Assembly: GCA_963824545.1 (NCBI GenBank)
Contig: CAWGPP010000001.1
Coordinates: 62,001-126,000, forward strand
Direction of reading: 5' to 3'
Length of the DNA: 64,000 nucleotides
Source: Bog-532 sp963824545
GTDB lineage: Bacteria; Actinomycetota; Actinomycetes; Streptosporangiales; Streptosporangiaceae
Part shown: piece after piece, positions 35,313 to 44,696 of the stretch
How positions within the stretch are numbered: the stretch's first letter is position 1
How the letters are laid out: every line of letters starts with the position of its first letter
Notes under the pieces: generated by a model
Database searches by the model: none
Seen by the model: only the letters and a program-made list of their open reading frames with translations
What the model was told of the DNA's origin: nothing
Translations under genes and position numbers: made by a program

Positions 35313-36679
35313 TAGACGGTGACTACCCCGCTGAGAACGGAGTTCCCGCGGTGGTCCTCAAATTCGACCGCAACGTCATGCACCACGGCGGTCTGGGGGT
35401 CATTCGCAGCCTCGGCCGGCTTGGCGTGCCGGTCTACGGCGTCCATGAGGGGCCGTGGGCGCCCGCCGCACAGTCCCGGTACCTGCACGGGCGCTGCTTC
35501 TGGCAGCCGGGTCCCGCTGACGTGGATCGCCTGCTCGCGGGCCTGCTCCGGCTGGCGGAGCACATCGGGCAGCCCGCGGTGCTCATCCCGACCGACGACG
35601 CGGGCGCGATCCTGCTCGCCGAACACGGGCGGGACCTGCGGCGGAGCTTCCTGTTCCCGGATCCGCCACGGGCCATGCCCCGTCTGCTGGCGGGTAAGCA
35701 CTCGCTGATCCAGATCTGCCGTGACCTGGATATACCGTCACCGCGGGCGATGGTCCCCGGCTCACTCGCGGCGGCCAGGGATTTCGCCGCGGCGGCCGGA
35801 TACCCGCTGATGGCCAAGCTGACCACGCCGTGGGCGCAGAGCGGCCCCGCGCTGCGCAGCACCTCGATCGTGGCCGCGCAGGCCGGGCTCGATCGCGCCT
35901 ACCGGGCCTGCGCCGACTCGGGCACCGGGCTCATGCTGCAGGAATTCATCCCCGGGGGTACGGAGCACGACTGGTTCTTCCACGGCTACTGCGACGCCGC
36001 ATCGACGTGCCGGCCTGCCTTCACCGGTGTCAAGGAGCGTTCCTACCCCGCCCGCGCCGGATTGACCAGCCGCGGGCGCTCAGCGGTGAACGAGCGTCTC
36101 CGCGGCGACATCACGGCGATGCTGGCGCGGCTGGGCTACCGCGGGCTGATGGACCTGGATATCCGCCTCGACGCCCGGACCGGTGCCTACACCCTGCTGG
36201 ATTTCAACCCGAGGCTCGGCGCGCAGTTCCGCGTCTTCCGCGACACCGCGGGAACCGACGTGGCGCGGGCGGCTTACCTCGACCTCACCGGCCAGGACAT
36301 ACCGCCCGGGGACCAGGTGGACGAGCGTACGTTCCTCGTGGAGAACTACGACCCGATCAGCGCCCTCGCGCATTGGCGCCGCGGCGAGCTCAGGCTGTCG
36401 TCCTGGCTGGCCTCGCTGCGCACGGTCGACGAGACGGCCTGGTTCGCGCGGGATGATCTGCGGCCCTTCGGCCTCATGTGCGTGCGGATGGGCTGGCGCG
36501 CGGCGACCAGGCGGCTGGCCGCGAACCGGGGGCACGCGCCGCAGGACGGCTTCCGCTTCCGGCCCGGCCGCCGAGCCTCCGGACCCGGCCGGAGCGCGCG
36601 GCGGACATCGCCTGCGCCGCAGGCGCCCATCATGCGGCCAGCAGCGCCGCGACCGCACAAGGAGGAAACACGAGCATGA
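35309..36679 (+). CDS. ATP-grasp domain protein (carboxylate-amine ligase-like)
   Basis: The 456-residue product has an ATP-grasp layout: an N-terminal preATP-grasp part (VVLKFDRNVMHHGGLGVIRS, ending near PTDDAGAILL), a nucleotide-binding lysine region (YPLMAKLTTPWAQSG), LMLQEFIPGG and the C-terminal metal-binding LLDFNPRLGAQFRVFRD. Such enzymes form acyl-phosphates and ligate amines. Together with the following FAD enzyme it may attach an amino-acyl or other acyl group to the polymer or a precursor; this is inference from location. It overlaps the next gene by ATGA. It is the first large gene of the polysaccharide cluster. Confidence 0.75.
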   Translation: MIDGDYPAENGVPAVVLKFDRNVMHHGGLGVIRSLGRLGVPVYGVHEGPWAPAAQSRYLHGRCFWQPGPADVDRLLAGLLRLAEHIGQPAVLIPTDDAGAILLAEHGRDLRRSFLFPDPPRAMPRLLAGKHSLIQICRDLDIPSPRAMVPGSLAAARDFAAAAGYPLMAKLTTPWAQSGPALRSTSIVAAQAGLDRAYRACADSGTGLMLQEFIPGGTEHDWFFHGYCDAASTCRPAFTGVKERSYPARAGLTSRGRSAVNERLRGDITAMLARLGYRGLMDLDIRLDARTGAYTLLDFNPRLGAQFRVFRDTAGTDVARAAYLDLTGQDIPPGDQVDERTFLVENYDPISALAHWRRGELRLSSWLASLRTVDETAWFARDDLRPFGLMCVRMGWRAATRRLAANRGHAPQDGFRFRPGRRASGPGRSARRTSPAPQAPIMRPAAPRPHKEETRA

Positions 36680-37908
36680 GCGACGTCGTCGATGTGGCCA
36701 TCGTGGGGGCCGGGCCGTACGGGCTGTCACTGGCCGCGCACCTGCGCGAAACCGGCCTTGACTACCGCCACTTCGGCATGCCCATGCGGCTGTGGCAGGC
36801 GGCCATGCCGAAGGGGATGTTCCTGAAATCGCAGGGTTTCGCGTCCGCCCTCGCCGATCCCGCCCACCGCCACACGCTGGAGGCTTTTTGCCGGCAGCAG
36901 GGCCTGCCGTACGCGAGCTACGGTCTGCCCGTGCCGCTGGGCACCTTCGTCCGCTATGGACAGTGGTTCCAGGACGGGCTCGGCCTCGACGTCGAAGAAG
37001 TGCTGGTCACCGGCATCGCAGCGCAGGATGGGCATTTCGAGCTGACCCTGGCCAACCTCGACCGGGTGCTGGCCCGCCGGGTGGTCGTCGCGGTCGGCGT
37101 GGAGCACTTCGCGTACGTGCCCGCCCCGCTGTCCGGGCTGCCCGCCTCGGTGTGCACGCACAGTTCGGCGCACACCGACCTGGCCGGATTCCGCGGCCGT
37201 ACGGTGGCCGTCATCGGCGCCGGCCAGTCGGCGCTGGAGTCCGCCGCGCTGCTGCACGAGAGCGGGGCCGCCGTCCAGGTGATCGCGCGCACACCCGCCC
37301 TGGCGTGGAACGGTGAACCGCTCGCGCTGGACCGGCCGCTGCGGCAGCGGCTGAAGGAGCCCGAGGCCGGCCTCGGATCGGGCTGGAACACCTGGTTCTA
37401 CTCGAACCATCCGGACCTCTTCCGGCACCTGCCGCGCGGCACCAGGATCCACCGGGCCCGTACGGCGCTGGGGCCGGCCGGTGCGTGCTGGCTGCGCAGC
37501 CGGGTGGACGGCCAGTTCCCGGTGCTGACCGGCCACTCGGTGGCGTCAGCGCGGGCGCGGGACGGCCAGGCACGGCTCACGGTGACCACACCCAGCGGGA
37601 GCAGCCGGGAACTGCTGGCTGATCACGTCATCGCGGCCACCGGCTACCGCGCGGACGTGGCCAGGATGGAGTTCCTCGGCGACCAGATCCGGCGCCAGGT
37701 GCAGACCGTCGCGGGCACCCCGGCGGTCGGGCGGGACTACCAGTCTTCCGTGCCCGGGCTCTATTTCATCGGGCCCGCGGTCGCGCCCACCTTCGGGCCG
37801 GTCATGCGCTTCGTCTTCGGCTCGCGGCACGCCGCCGCGGTGGTGTCGCGCCAGCTGGCCGCGGCCGCGGACCGCGGATCACGCCGGACCGTGGCGGCGG
37901 GCCGGTAA
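36676..37908 (+). CDS. FAD-dependent oxidoreductase/monooxygenase-like protein
   Basis: The 410-residue flavoprotein has an N-terminal FAD-binding VAIVGAGPYGLSLAAHL, a second dinucleotide-binding motif VAVIGAGQSALESAALL near residue 178, and the ATGYR motif near 323. This layout is found in class B flavin monooxygenases and ornithine/lysine N-hydroxylase relatives. ATG 36676 has a strong AAGGAGG 9-10 bases upstream and overlaps the ATP-grasp stop by ATGA. Substrate unknown; conserved adjacency to the ATP-grasp gene suggests they act on the same compound, perhaps modifying a polymer substituent. Confidence 0.78.
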   Translation: MSDVVDVAIVGAGPYGLSLAAHLRETGLDYRHFGMPMRLWQAAMPKGMFLKSQGFASALADPAHRHTLEAFCRQQGLPYASYGLPVPLGTFVRYGQWFQDGLGLDVEEVLVTGIAAQDGHFELTLANLDRVLARRVVVAVGVEHFAYVPAPLSGLPASVCTHSSAHTDLAGFRGRTVAVIGAGQSALESAALLHESGAAVQVIARTPALAWNGEPLALDRPLRQRLKEPEAGLGSGWNTWFYSNHPDLFRHLPRGTRIHRARTALGPAGACWLRSRVDGQFPVLTGHSVASARARDGQARLTVTTPSGSSRELLADHVIAATGYRADVARMEFLGDQIRRQVQTVAGTPAVGRDYQSSVPGLYFIGPAVAPTFGPVMRFVFGSRHAAAVVSRQLAAAADRGSRRTVAAGR

Positions 37909-39377
37909 TGGCGGCTGACTACGGCCGGCCCGGGGCGGAGATCGCCGCCGCCCGGCGGCGGGCCACCGCGCAGCTGCGCCGGGGCGCGCGGGTACCAGCC
38001 GGGCAGCCCGCCGGAACGGGCGCGCTCGCCCCCGCCCACCGCCCGGCCACGCGGGTGGTGGCGGCGGTACGGCGGCTGGCGCTGCCGGCCGCGGATGCCG
38101 CCGCGCTGGCGGTCGCGGTGGCCGTGACCGGTGCGGCCGGCCGGGCCGGGGCCGGGCTGGTGTGCGCCTGCTACGGGCTGGCCGTGCTCGGCATACTCGC
38201 GGCCAGCCGCCAGTACCGGTTGCGTATCTGCCTGCGAAGCTCGGACCAGGCCGATCGCATCCTGATCGCCACGACGGTGCCGCTGCCCGCCCTGCTCGGG
38301 TGGTGGCCGGCCGGCCAGCTGGCCTGGCTGGCGGCGTGCTCGGCCGGGTTCATGTTCGTCGGCCGCACCGCCCTGTATGCCGCCCTGCGCGCGGCGCACC
38401 GCCGTGACCGGCTGACCGAGCCGGCCCTGATCGTCGGCTCCGGGACGTTCGGCGCCTACGTTGCCGACCTGCTGCGCGCGCATCCGGAACTCGGCCTGCG
38501 GCCGCGGGGCTTCCTCGACGACGGCCCGCCCCGCCGTGACCTGTCGCTGCCGTCGCTGGGGACCCCGGCCGACCTCGCGGGCGTGGTCGCGAAGCTGGGC
38601 ATCCGCCGGGTCATCGTCTGCTTCTCCACCTGCCGCGACGAAGACTTCGTCGCCGTGATCCGGGCCAGCCGGCCGCTGCGGGCGGACATCTGCGTGGTAC
38701 CCCGCCTCTATGAGCTGGGCGCGGCCGTGCCGCGGGGCTGCCTCGACGAGATCTGGGGTATCCCGCTCGTTCCGCTGCGGAGCTCCGGGCGCTCGCTGGC
38801 TGACCGGGCGCTCAAGCGCGCCGCCGACCTCGCTGCCGCCTTGGTCCTGCTCGCCGCCGCGGCGCCGGTGCTGCTCGCGATGGCCGCCGTCACCCGGCTG
38901 AGGTCAGGCCAGCCGGCCTTCTTCGGCCAGGCCAGGATCACCGGGCAGGGCCGCACCGTCCGGGTGCTGAAGCTGCGCACGCTGGCCGGCACCGACGACC
39001 CGGACACCCGCTGGACGGTGCCGGCTGGGCAGTACGGCCCGCTCGGCCGGTGGATGCGCGCCACCCACATCGATGAGCTTCCGCAGTTGCTGAACGTCGT
39101 TCGCGGCCAGATGTCGCTGGTGGGGCCGAGACCCGAGCGGCCCTTCTTCGCCGAGCGGTTCAGCCGGGAGATCCCGCGGTATGCCGACCGGACCCGGATG
39201 GCCGCCGGCATGACCGGGTGGGCGCAGGTTCATGGGCTCAACGGCGACACGTCGATCTTCGAGCGGGCCCGGTTCGACAACTATTACGCGGAGTACTGGT
39301 CGCCCTGGCTGGATGCGGTCATCCTGGCCCGGACCCTCGCCGTCATGGCGCCCGGCCCGCGCGGGGGCCAGCCATGA
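37908..39377 (+). CDS. Exopolysaccharide polyprenyl glycosylphosphotransferase (sugar transferase)
   Basis: The 489-residue enzyme is of the WbaP/WcaJ type and would start synthesis by placing a sugar-1-phosphate on undecaprenyl phosphate. The N-terminal half holds about four helices and a Rossmann-like domain (PALIVGSGTFGAYVADLL near residue 170). A further helix lies near 305-325. The catalytic C-terminus has RVLKLRTLAGT and ATHIDELPQLLNVVRGQMSL followed by VGPRPERP. It shares one base with the FAD gene (TAATG) and 4 bases with the deacetylase gene. Confidence 0.92.
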   Translation: MAADYGRPGAEIAAARRRATAQLRRGARVPAGQPAGTGALAPAHRPATRVVAAVRRLALPAADAAALAVAVAVTGAAGRAGAGLVCACYGLAVLGILAASRQYRLRICLRSSDQADRILIATTVPLPALLGWWPAGQLAWLAACSAGFMFVGRTALYAALRAAHRRDRLTEPALIVGSGTFGAYVADLLRAHPELGLRPRGFLDDGPPRRDLSLPSLGTPADLAGVVAKLGIRRVIVCFSTCRDEDFVAVIRASRPLRADICVVPRLYELGAAVPRGCLDEIWGIPLVPLRSSGRSLADRALKRAADLAAALVLLAAAAPVLLAMAAVTRLRSGQPAFFGQARITGQGRTVRVLKLRTLAGTDDPDTRWTVPAGQYGPLGRWMRATHIDELPQLLNVVRGQMSLVGPRPERPFFAERFSREIPRYADRTRMAAGMTGWAQVHGLNGDTSIFERARFDNYYAEYWSPWLDAVILARTLAVMAPGPRGGQP

Positions 39378-40144
39378 CGGTGACCGGCCGGCCCGCGCAG
39401 CCGGCCGCCTCCGCGGGCCGCCTGCGCCTGCGCGACACGCCGATGATCCTCATGTACCACGCCGTGGCGGAGGCCGCCGAGGACCCGAACCTGCTGTGCG
39501 TGACCCCCAGCCGCTTCGCCGAGCAGATGGCCTGGCTGGAGCGGCATGGGCTGCGCGGCGTGAGCGTCGGGACGCTGACCGACGCGATGCGGGCGGGTAC
39601 CAGCCGCGGGCTCGTCGGCATCACCTTCGACGACGGGTACACGAGCGTGCTGGAGTCGGCCCTGCCCGAACTGGCCCGCCGGGGCTTCACGGCCAGCGTC
39701 TACGTCATCTCCGGCCGGATCGGCGAGACCAACGAGTGGGACGCGGGGCCGTCCTGGCCCCTGCTGTCGGCGAGCCAGGTCAGGGACCTCGCCGCGGCCG
39801 GCCTGGAAATCGGCTCACACGGCGCCACGCACATCCGGCTGGCCGGGCTGCCGGCCGCGGAACTGGCCGGGGAGGTCGGCGGGAGCAGGGCGGCCCTGAC
39901 CGGAATCGCCGGCACGCCGATCCGGGGCTTGGCCTACCCGTACGGCTCGATGGACGCGGCGGCCAGGCAGGCGGTGCGCGCGGCGGGCTACGACTACGCC
40001 TGCGCCGTCGAGACGGCCACGCCGGACCTCAGCTTGGCGGCACTACCCAGGATCTACGTCGGCCAGCGCGACAACCCCGGCCGGCTGGCGGCCAAACGGC
40101 TCCTCTTCCGGGGCTACATCGCAGTCAAAGGGAGACGCGGATGA
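39374..40144 (+). CDS. Polysaccharide deacetylase (CE4/NodB family)
   Basis: The 256-residue protein has the NodB fold: MILMYHAVAE, the metal/base motif ITFDDGYTSVLE near residue 76, and the zinc motif EIGSHGATHIRLAG near 153. It hydrolyses N-acetyl groups from hexosamine polymers or oligosaccharides. There is no signal peptide or membrane helix, so it may work on a cytoplasmic lipid-linked oligosaccharide, unlike the large lipoprotein deacetylase at 50606. ATGA overlaps both neighbouring genes, which suggests coupled expression. Confidence 0.9.
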   Translation: MTVTGRPAQPAASAGRLRLRDTPMILMYHAVAEAAEDPNLLCVTPSRFAEQMAWLERHGLRGVSVGTLTDAMRAGTSRGLVGITFDDGYTSVLESALPELARRGFTASVYVISGRIGETNEWDAGPSWPLLSASQVRDLAAAGLEIGSHGATHIRLAGLPAAELAGEVGGSRAALTGIAGTPIRGLAYPYGSMDAAARQAVRAAGYDYACAVETATPDLSLAALPRIYVGQRDNPGRLAAKRLLFRGYIAVKGRRG

Positions 40145-41421
40145 AAGTGCTGCACGTGATCACCGGCCTGGACGCGGGTGGAGCCGAGATTCAGCTGGCC
40201 ATGCTGCTCCAGCACACCAGGCACGACGCCGACGTCGTGACGCTCTACAACCCGGGCCCGGTGGCCGAGCGGATCCGCGCCGACGGGACGACGGTCCGCG
40301 ACATCGGGATGCAGCGCAATACCGAACTGCCCGCCCTGCTCAGGCTGCGGTCGATCATCGCGGCCGGCCGCTATGACGTCGTGCATGCCCACCTGTACCG
40401 TTCGCAGATCTACGCCCGCCCGGCCGCGCGGCTCGCCCGGACACCGGTGGTGGTGACCACCGAGCATTCGATTGGTGAGACGCATATCGAGCGGCGCAAG
40501 ATGTCCACCGGAGTACGCGGGCTGTACCTGGCGTCGGAAAAGTTCTCCGACGCCACGATCGCCGTCTCGGACGTGGTCCGGGAACGGCTCGTCCGCTGGG
40601 GCGTGCCGGCCGGGAAGATCACCGTGATCCCCAACGGCCTGGACACTGGCGCGGTGGCCTTCGACCCGGTGGCACGCCAGCAGGCCCGCGAGCAGTTCGG
40701 CATCCGGCCGGACGCGTACGTCATCGGCGCCCTCGGCCGGCTCGACACGAACAAGCGGGTCGATATGACGATCGCGGCCGCCGCGCCGCTCCTCGGCGAA
40801 CGGTGCAAGATCCTGGTAGTCGGCCGGGGCGACGACCGGGCCCGGCTGGAAGCGGCGGCCGCCCGGCTGGGCGTGTCCGACCACGTGATCTTCGGGGGCT
40901 TCCAGCCCGACACCATCGCGATGCTGGCCACTTTCGACCTGTACGTCGCCGCCTCGGTGCAGGAAACTTTCGGCCTGTCGGTGCTGGAGGCCATGGCCAG
41001 CGGCCTGCCGGTGCTGTACACGACGTGCCCGGCGCTGGATGGGCTGGTCACCAGCCAGGCCCGCCAGGTGGCAGGGACCGCGGAGGCGCTGCGCGCGGAA
41101 ATCCGGGCGGCGGTCGAAGCCGGGCCGCGGCCGCGTGAGTCCGACAGCGCGGTCTTCGAGCACTACGACATCGGGGCGGTCACCCGGCGGGTCGATGATC
41201 TTTACGAGCGGATCATGGCCGAGCGGGTCCGCCCCGGCCGGCGGGTCGCCCTCCGCCGCCGGGTAACGGCCGCCCAGCCCGCGCCGCTGACCGCTCCGTC
41301 GCTGCGGTCCACTGGCCCGCTGCCGCTGGCTGCCGGGGCCGTGCTGGCCCAGGCGCTGGCGCCGGACGCCCTCCCGCGGGCGGCCGGCGGCCCGGACAGC
41401 CAAGGCGCCCCAGGCGAATGA
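40141..41421 (+). CDS. GT4-family glycosyltransferase
   Basis: The 426-residue GT-B enzyme begins MKVLHVITGLDAGGAEIQLA, the donor/acceptor Gly-rich start of the family. It contains VIPNGLDTGAV, GALGRLDTNKRVD, and the E-x7-E donor-sugar motif ETFGLSVLEAMASGLPVL. The last about 50 residues are disordered. It adds a sugar from an activated nucleotide donor to the growing lipid-linked unit. The start ATG 40141 overlaps the deacetylase stop (ATGA); the frame is open earlier but overlaps coding sequence. Confidence 0.92.
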   Translation: MKVLHVITGLDAGGAEIQLAMLLQHTRHDADVVTLYNPGPVAERIRADGTTVRDIGMQRNTELPALLRLRSIIAAGRYDVVHAHLYRSQIYARPAARLARTPVVVTTEHSIGETHIERRKMSTGVRGLYLASEKFSDATIAVSDVVRERLVRWGVPAGKITVIPNGLDTGAVAFDPVARQQAREQFGIRPDAYVIGALGRLDTNKRVDMTIAAAAPLLGERCKILVVGRGDDRARLEAAAARLGVSDHVIFGGFQPDTIAMLATFDLYVAASVQETFGLSVLEAMASGLPVLYTTCPALDGLVTSQARQVAGTAEALRAEIRAAVEAGPRPRESDSAVFEHYDIGAVTRRVDDLYERIMAERVRPGRRVALRRRVTAAQPAPLTAPSLRSTGPLPLAAGAVLAQALAPDALPRAAGGPDSQGAPGE

Positions 41422-41422
41422 A

Positions 41423-43126
41423 ATGAAGGTGGCACTGACCGCAGAGGGTACCTATCCGCACCAGTTCGGCGGCGTGAGCGTATGGTGCGATCAGCTCATC
41501 CGGGGGATGCCTGACCATGACTTCCTGCTGGTTCCGCTGGTCGCCTCGGGCGCCGAACCGGTGCGGTGGGATCTCCCGCCCAACGTGCGGTCGGTGGCGC
41601 CGATCCCGCTGTGGGGCGTCCCGCCGCCGGTAACGCTGCGGGCACGGCTGTCCCGGAACCGGGCCGCGCCGCCCCTGGCCGAGCTGATCGACGTCCTGTT
41701 CATGCCGCCGGACCACGCGCCGGACCGGTTCGCCGGTGTCATGCGCGAACTGTCCGCGTACGCGCAGACCGGCGACCTGCGGGCCGCGCTGGCCAGCGAG
41801 GACGCCATCCGCATGCTGAGCGGCGCGTGGCAGGCGAACTGGCCGCAGATCCTGCCGGGCCCGCCCGGCGGCGGCGGGGGCGCCCGGTCCGGCACGGCGC
41901 CGACCCTGCACGATGCCGTGGTGGCGCTGCAGCTGATCGAGCACGCGCTGCGCCCGCTGTCACACCTGCCTGCCCAGGCCGACGTCGTGCACGCCGTCAC
42001 CAACGGCCTGGGCGTACTGCCGGCGCTGGCGGCCAAGTGGCGGTACGGGACGCCGCTGATCGTCAGTGAGCACGGCGTCTACGTGCGCGAGCAGTACCTG
42101 CACCTCCGCCGCCCGTCGTTCGGCTGGCCGGTGAAGGAACTCTTTCTCCGTTTCCTGCGGCGGGTGTGCGCCCTCGGTTACCAGGAAGCTGACGTCATCA
42201 CGCCGGGCAACGCGTACAACAAGCGCTGGGAAGAACAACTTGGAGCCGACATCTCCCGGGTCCGCACCGTGTACAACGGCGTCAATCCGGCCGACTTCCC
42301 GCTGCTGACCGGTGAGCCCGATGTCCCGACGATCGCGTGGGTCGGCCGGGTCGACCCGGTCAAGGACCTGGAGACCCTGCTGCGTGCGTTCTCCCTGGTG
42401 CTGCGGGAGATGCCGCAGGCGCGGCTGCGGATGTTCGGCGCGCCACCGCAGGGCCGCGAAGCCTACCTGGCCCGCTGCCAGGCGCTCGCCGGGCAGCTGG
42501 GCCTCACCGACCGGGCCGTCTTCGAGGGCAGGGTGCCGGTCATCCGTGACGCCTACAGCGCCGGCCAGATCGTCGTCCTCTGCAGCATCACCGAGGGCTT
42601 CCCCTACACGCTCATCGAGGCGATGGCGAGCGGGCGGCCGTGTGTCGCCACCGACGTGGGCGGGGTCGGCGAGGCGCTCGGCGGGGCCGGCCTGATCGTG
42701 CCGCCCCGTAACCCCGCGGCCCTGGCGGATGCCTGCCTGCAACTGCTGCTGGATCCCGGTTTGCGGAAGAACCTGGGCCACGCCGCCCGGCTCCGGGCCC
42801 TGGAGCACTTCACCGTGGACCGGGCGATCAGCACGTTCGATGAGATGTACAGCTTCCTGGGCACGGGCCTGCCCATTCCGGACGGGGCGCCCCAGCGCGC
42901 TCTGCCGGCTCCGGCCGGAGCCCCGCCGGCCGCGCCGGGACAAGGCCCGGACGATACCGGGGCCATGCCCCGGCCGCGCCAGCCTCCGGCCCTGATGCGG
43001 CCGGCTGCGGAGGCGACGCTGATCCTGCCCCGGATTGACGCCGAGACGCTCGCCGCGGACGCGGAAACGACCCTGGTCCTGCCCCGGATCGACGCCCCGG
43101 GTGGCCCGCCGTGCGAGCGGGGGTAA
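41423..43126 (+). CDS. PelF-like GT4 glycosyltransferase (DUF3492 N-terminus)
   Basis: The 567-residue protein matches PelF-type enzymes, which polymerise UDP-GalNAc-containing chains in the Pel system. The N-terminus MKVALTAEGTYPHQFGGVSV followed by WCDQLI is the DUF3492 start. HGVYVREQYL, TVYNGVNP, AWVGRVDPVKDLETLL and the E-x7-E donor motif EGFPYTLIEAMASGRPCV follow. The C-terminal 90 residues are a Pro/Ala-rich extension with a repeated TLxLPRIDAxTL-like stretch. It starts 1 base after the GT4 stop. The substrate is inferred from the family, not shown. Confidence 0.87.
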   Translation: MKVALTAEGTYPHQFGGVSVWCDQLIRGMPDHDFLLVPLVASGAEPVRWDLPPNVRSVAPIPLWGVPPPVTLRARLSRNRAAPPLAELIDVLFMPPDHAPDRFAGVMRELSAYAQTGDLRAALASEDAIRMLSGAWQANWPQILPGPPGGGGGARSGTAPTLHDAVVALQLIEHALRPLSHLPAQADVVHAVTNGLGVLPALAAKWRYGTPLIVSEHGVYVREQYLHLRRPSFGWPVKELFLRFLRRVCALGYQEADVITPGNAYNKRWEEQLGADISRVRTVYNGVNPADFPLLTGEPDVPTIAWVGRVDPVKDLETLLRAFSLVLREMPQARLRMFGAPPQGREAYLARCQALAGQLGLTDRAVFEGRVPVIRDAYSAGQIVVLCSITEGFPYTLIEAMASGRPCVATDVGGVGEALGGAGLIVPPRNPAALADACLQLLLDPGLRKNLGHAARLRALEHFTVDRAISTFDEMYSFLGTGLPIPDGAPQRALPAPAGAPPAAPGQGPDDTGAMPRPRQPPALMRPAAEATLILPRIDAETLAADAETTLVLPRIDAPGGPPCERG

Positions 43127-43130
43127 CAGC

Positions 43131-44591
43131 ATGAGCGCCGAAAGCGTGTATGACTGGGGCGCACCTGCGTCGGCCGGCCTGGGCCGCCCGATGGACTGGC
43201 TCGAGGCCGCGGCGGCCCACGACGATCCGGTCGAGCCCTCGGTGGACACGCTGTGCGAGACGTTCGGGCCGGTGTGTGCGTCGGCCGTCGACCCGCTGGA
43301 GATCGCGAGCGCGCTGGAGTTCGAGGGCATCGGCGACCGGACCGCGCAGGTGATCTACGGGCAGCCGGACGTGTTCGCGCTCGCGCAGGCCATGTACCTC
43401 CGCGCGCCGCGCCGGCCGGCCGAGCCGGAGCCATCCTCCGCGCCGTGGGCGGTGAGCCCGTACCGCCCGGTGCTGCACGGGCTCCTCTACGGGCTTCCGG
43501 CGATCTGCTTTCCCGCGGCGGGGGCTCTGCTGGCCGGCCCGGGCGCGCTGACCACGCTGATCGTCGCCCTGCTCGTCGCCTGGGGGCTGAGCCAGGGACT
43601 GGCTTGCGTCGGGTATCTGCGGCTGGGAACGGCCGGCCCGGCGCAGACCCGGCGGGTGCTGCGAGCGGGCCTCCTGGCCGGGCTGATCCTGGTGACCGCC
43701 GCGATGATGACGGTCTGGCTCGTCGTGCACGCGCACCGGCTGGTGCTGCTCTTCGGCGCTGGCGAGGGCGCGTACATGCTGGGCGCGTGCGTGCTGATGG
43801 TGTTCGGCGCGGAACGGTGGCTGCCGGCCGCGCTGGCGCCCGGAGTGCTGGGCGCCGCGGCCTTTCTCTTCCTCGGCCGGCCGCCCGGCCTGGAGCACCT
43901 GGCCTGGATCGCGATGGCCGGGACGCCCGTGCTGGCGTGCGTTCTCGCCTTGATCTGGACCCGGCGGACCGAGCCGCGGAACGGGCATCTGCTGATCCCG
44001 GCCGAGCTGCGCGCGGCGCTGCCCGCCATCGGCTTCGGCCTCGTCGCCGCCGGCCTGCTCGCATTCCCGATCGCGGCGGGGCCGGACGGCCATGGCGGCA
44101 TCAACACCGGCGCGTTGCTGGCCTCGCTCCCGCTCTCGCTGAGCATGGGAGCGGCGGAGTGGAGCATGCTGTGGTACCGCGCGCGAACGCAGCACCTGCT
44201 GCGGGTGACCGCCAGCCTGCCGGTTTTCCGGGCGAAGGCACGGCTGGTGCTGCTCATCGCCCTGCTCCAGTACCTGCTCGGCGCGACCGCCCTGACGGTG
44301 CTGGTGGCGGCCATCGCCGGCGCGACCGGGCTGGTCCACCTGCGGTGGGCCTACCTGCCGGAGGTGGCGGCGTATCTGGCGCTCGGGTCGGCCATGTTCC
44401 TCGCCCTGCTGCTCCAGTCGCTGCGGCTGCGGGCGGTTCCGCTGATCGCCGGGACCGCGGCGCTGGCCGCCGAGATCGTTTTCCGCCAGCATGGCCTCGC
44501 CGTGCAGGTCGCCGCGCCCGTGGCCCTGTTCGCGGTACTCGGCTGTTACGCGGGGCGGGCACTGGGGCGGGCGGCCCGTCATGGCTATTAG
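43131..44591 (+). CDS. Polytopic membrane protein next to pelF (possible PelG-like exporter component)
   Basis: The 486-residue protein has a soluble N-terminal about 100 residues (DPLEIASALEFEGIGDRTAQ, then PDVFALAQAMYLRAP), followed by about twelve hydrophobic helices. Size and topology suit PelG, the inner-membrane partner of PelF, but sequence similarity to PelG cannot be judged by eye. It may export or polymerise the chain. ATG 43131 follows a G-rich site 4 bases after pelF; the frame opens earlier within pelF but is a shadow there. The next gene starts after 105 bases. Confidence 0.7.
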   Translation: MSAESVYDWGAPASAGLGRPMDWLEAAAAHDDPVEPSVDTLCETFGPVCASAVDPLEIASALEFEGIGDRTAQVIYGQPDVFALAQAMYLRAPRRPAEPEPSSAPWAVSPYRPVLHGLLYGLPAICFPAAGALLAGPGALTTLIVALLVAWGLSQGLACVGYLRLGTAGPAQTRRVLRAGLLAGLILVTAAMMTVWLVVHAHRLVLLFGAGEGAYMLGACVLMVFGAERWLPAALAPGVLGAAAFLFLGRPPGLEHLAWIAMAGTPVLACVLALIWTRRTEPRNGHLLIPAELRAALPAIGFGLVAAGLLAFPIAAGPDGHGGINTGALLASLPLSLSMGAAEWSMLWYRARTQHLLRVTASLPVFRAKARLVLLIALLQYLLGATALTVLVAAIAGATGLVHLRWAYLPEVAAYLALGSAMFLALLLQSLRLRAVPLIAGTAALAAEIVFRQHGLAVQVAAPVALFAVLGCYAGRALGRAARHGY

Positions 44592-44696
44592 GCGCCCGGC
44601 GCGCCGGACGGGTCACCGGGCCGGCCCGCGGCCCGGCACAGGCAGGACAGCACGGCAGATTGACGGCAGGCAGTAGATCTGGAGGATCCGGTCATC

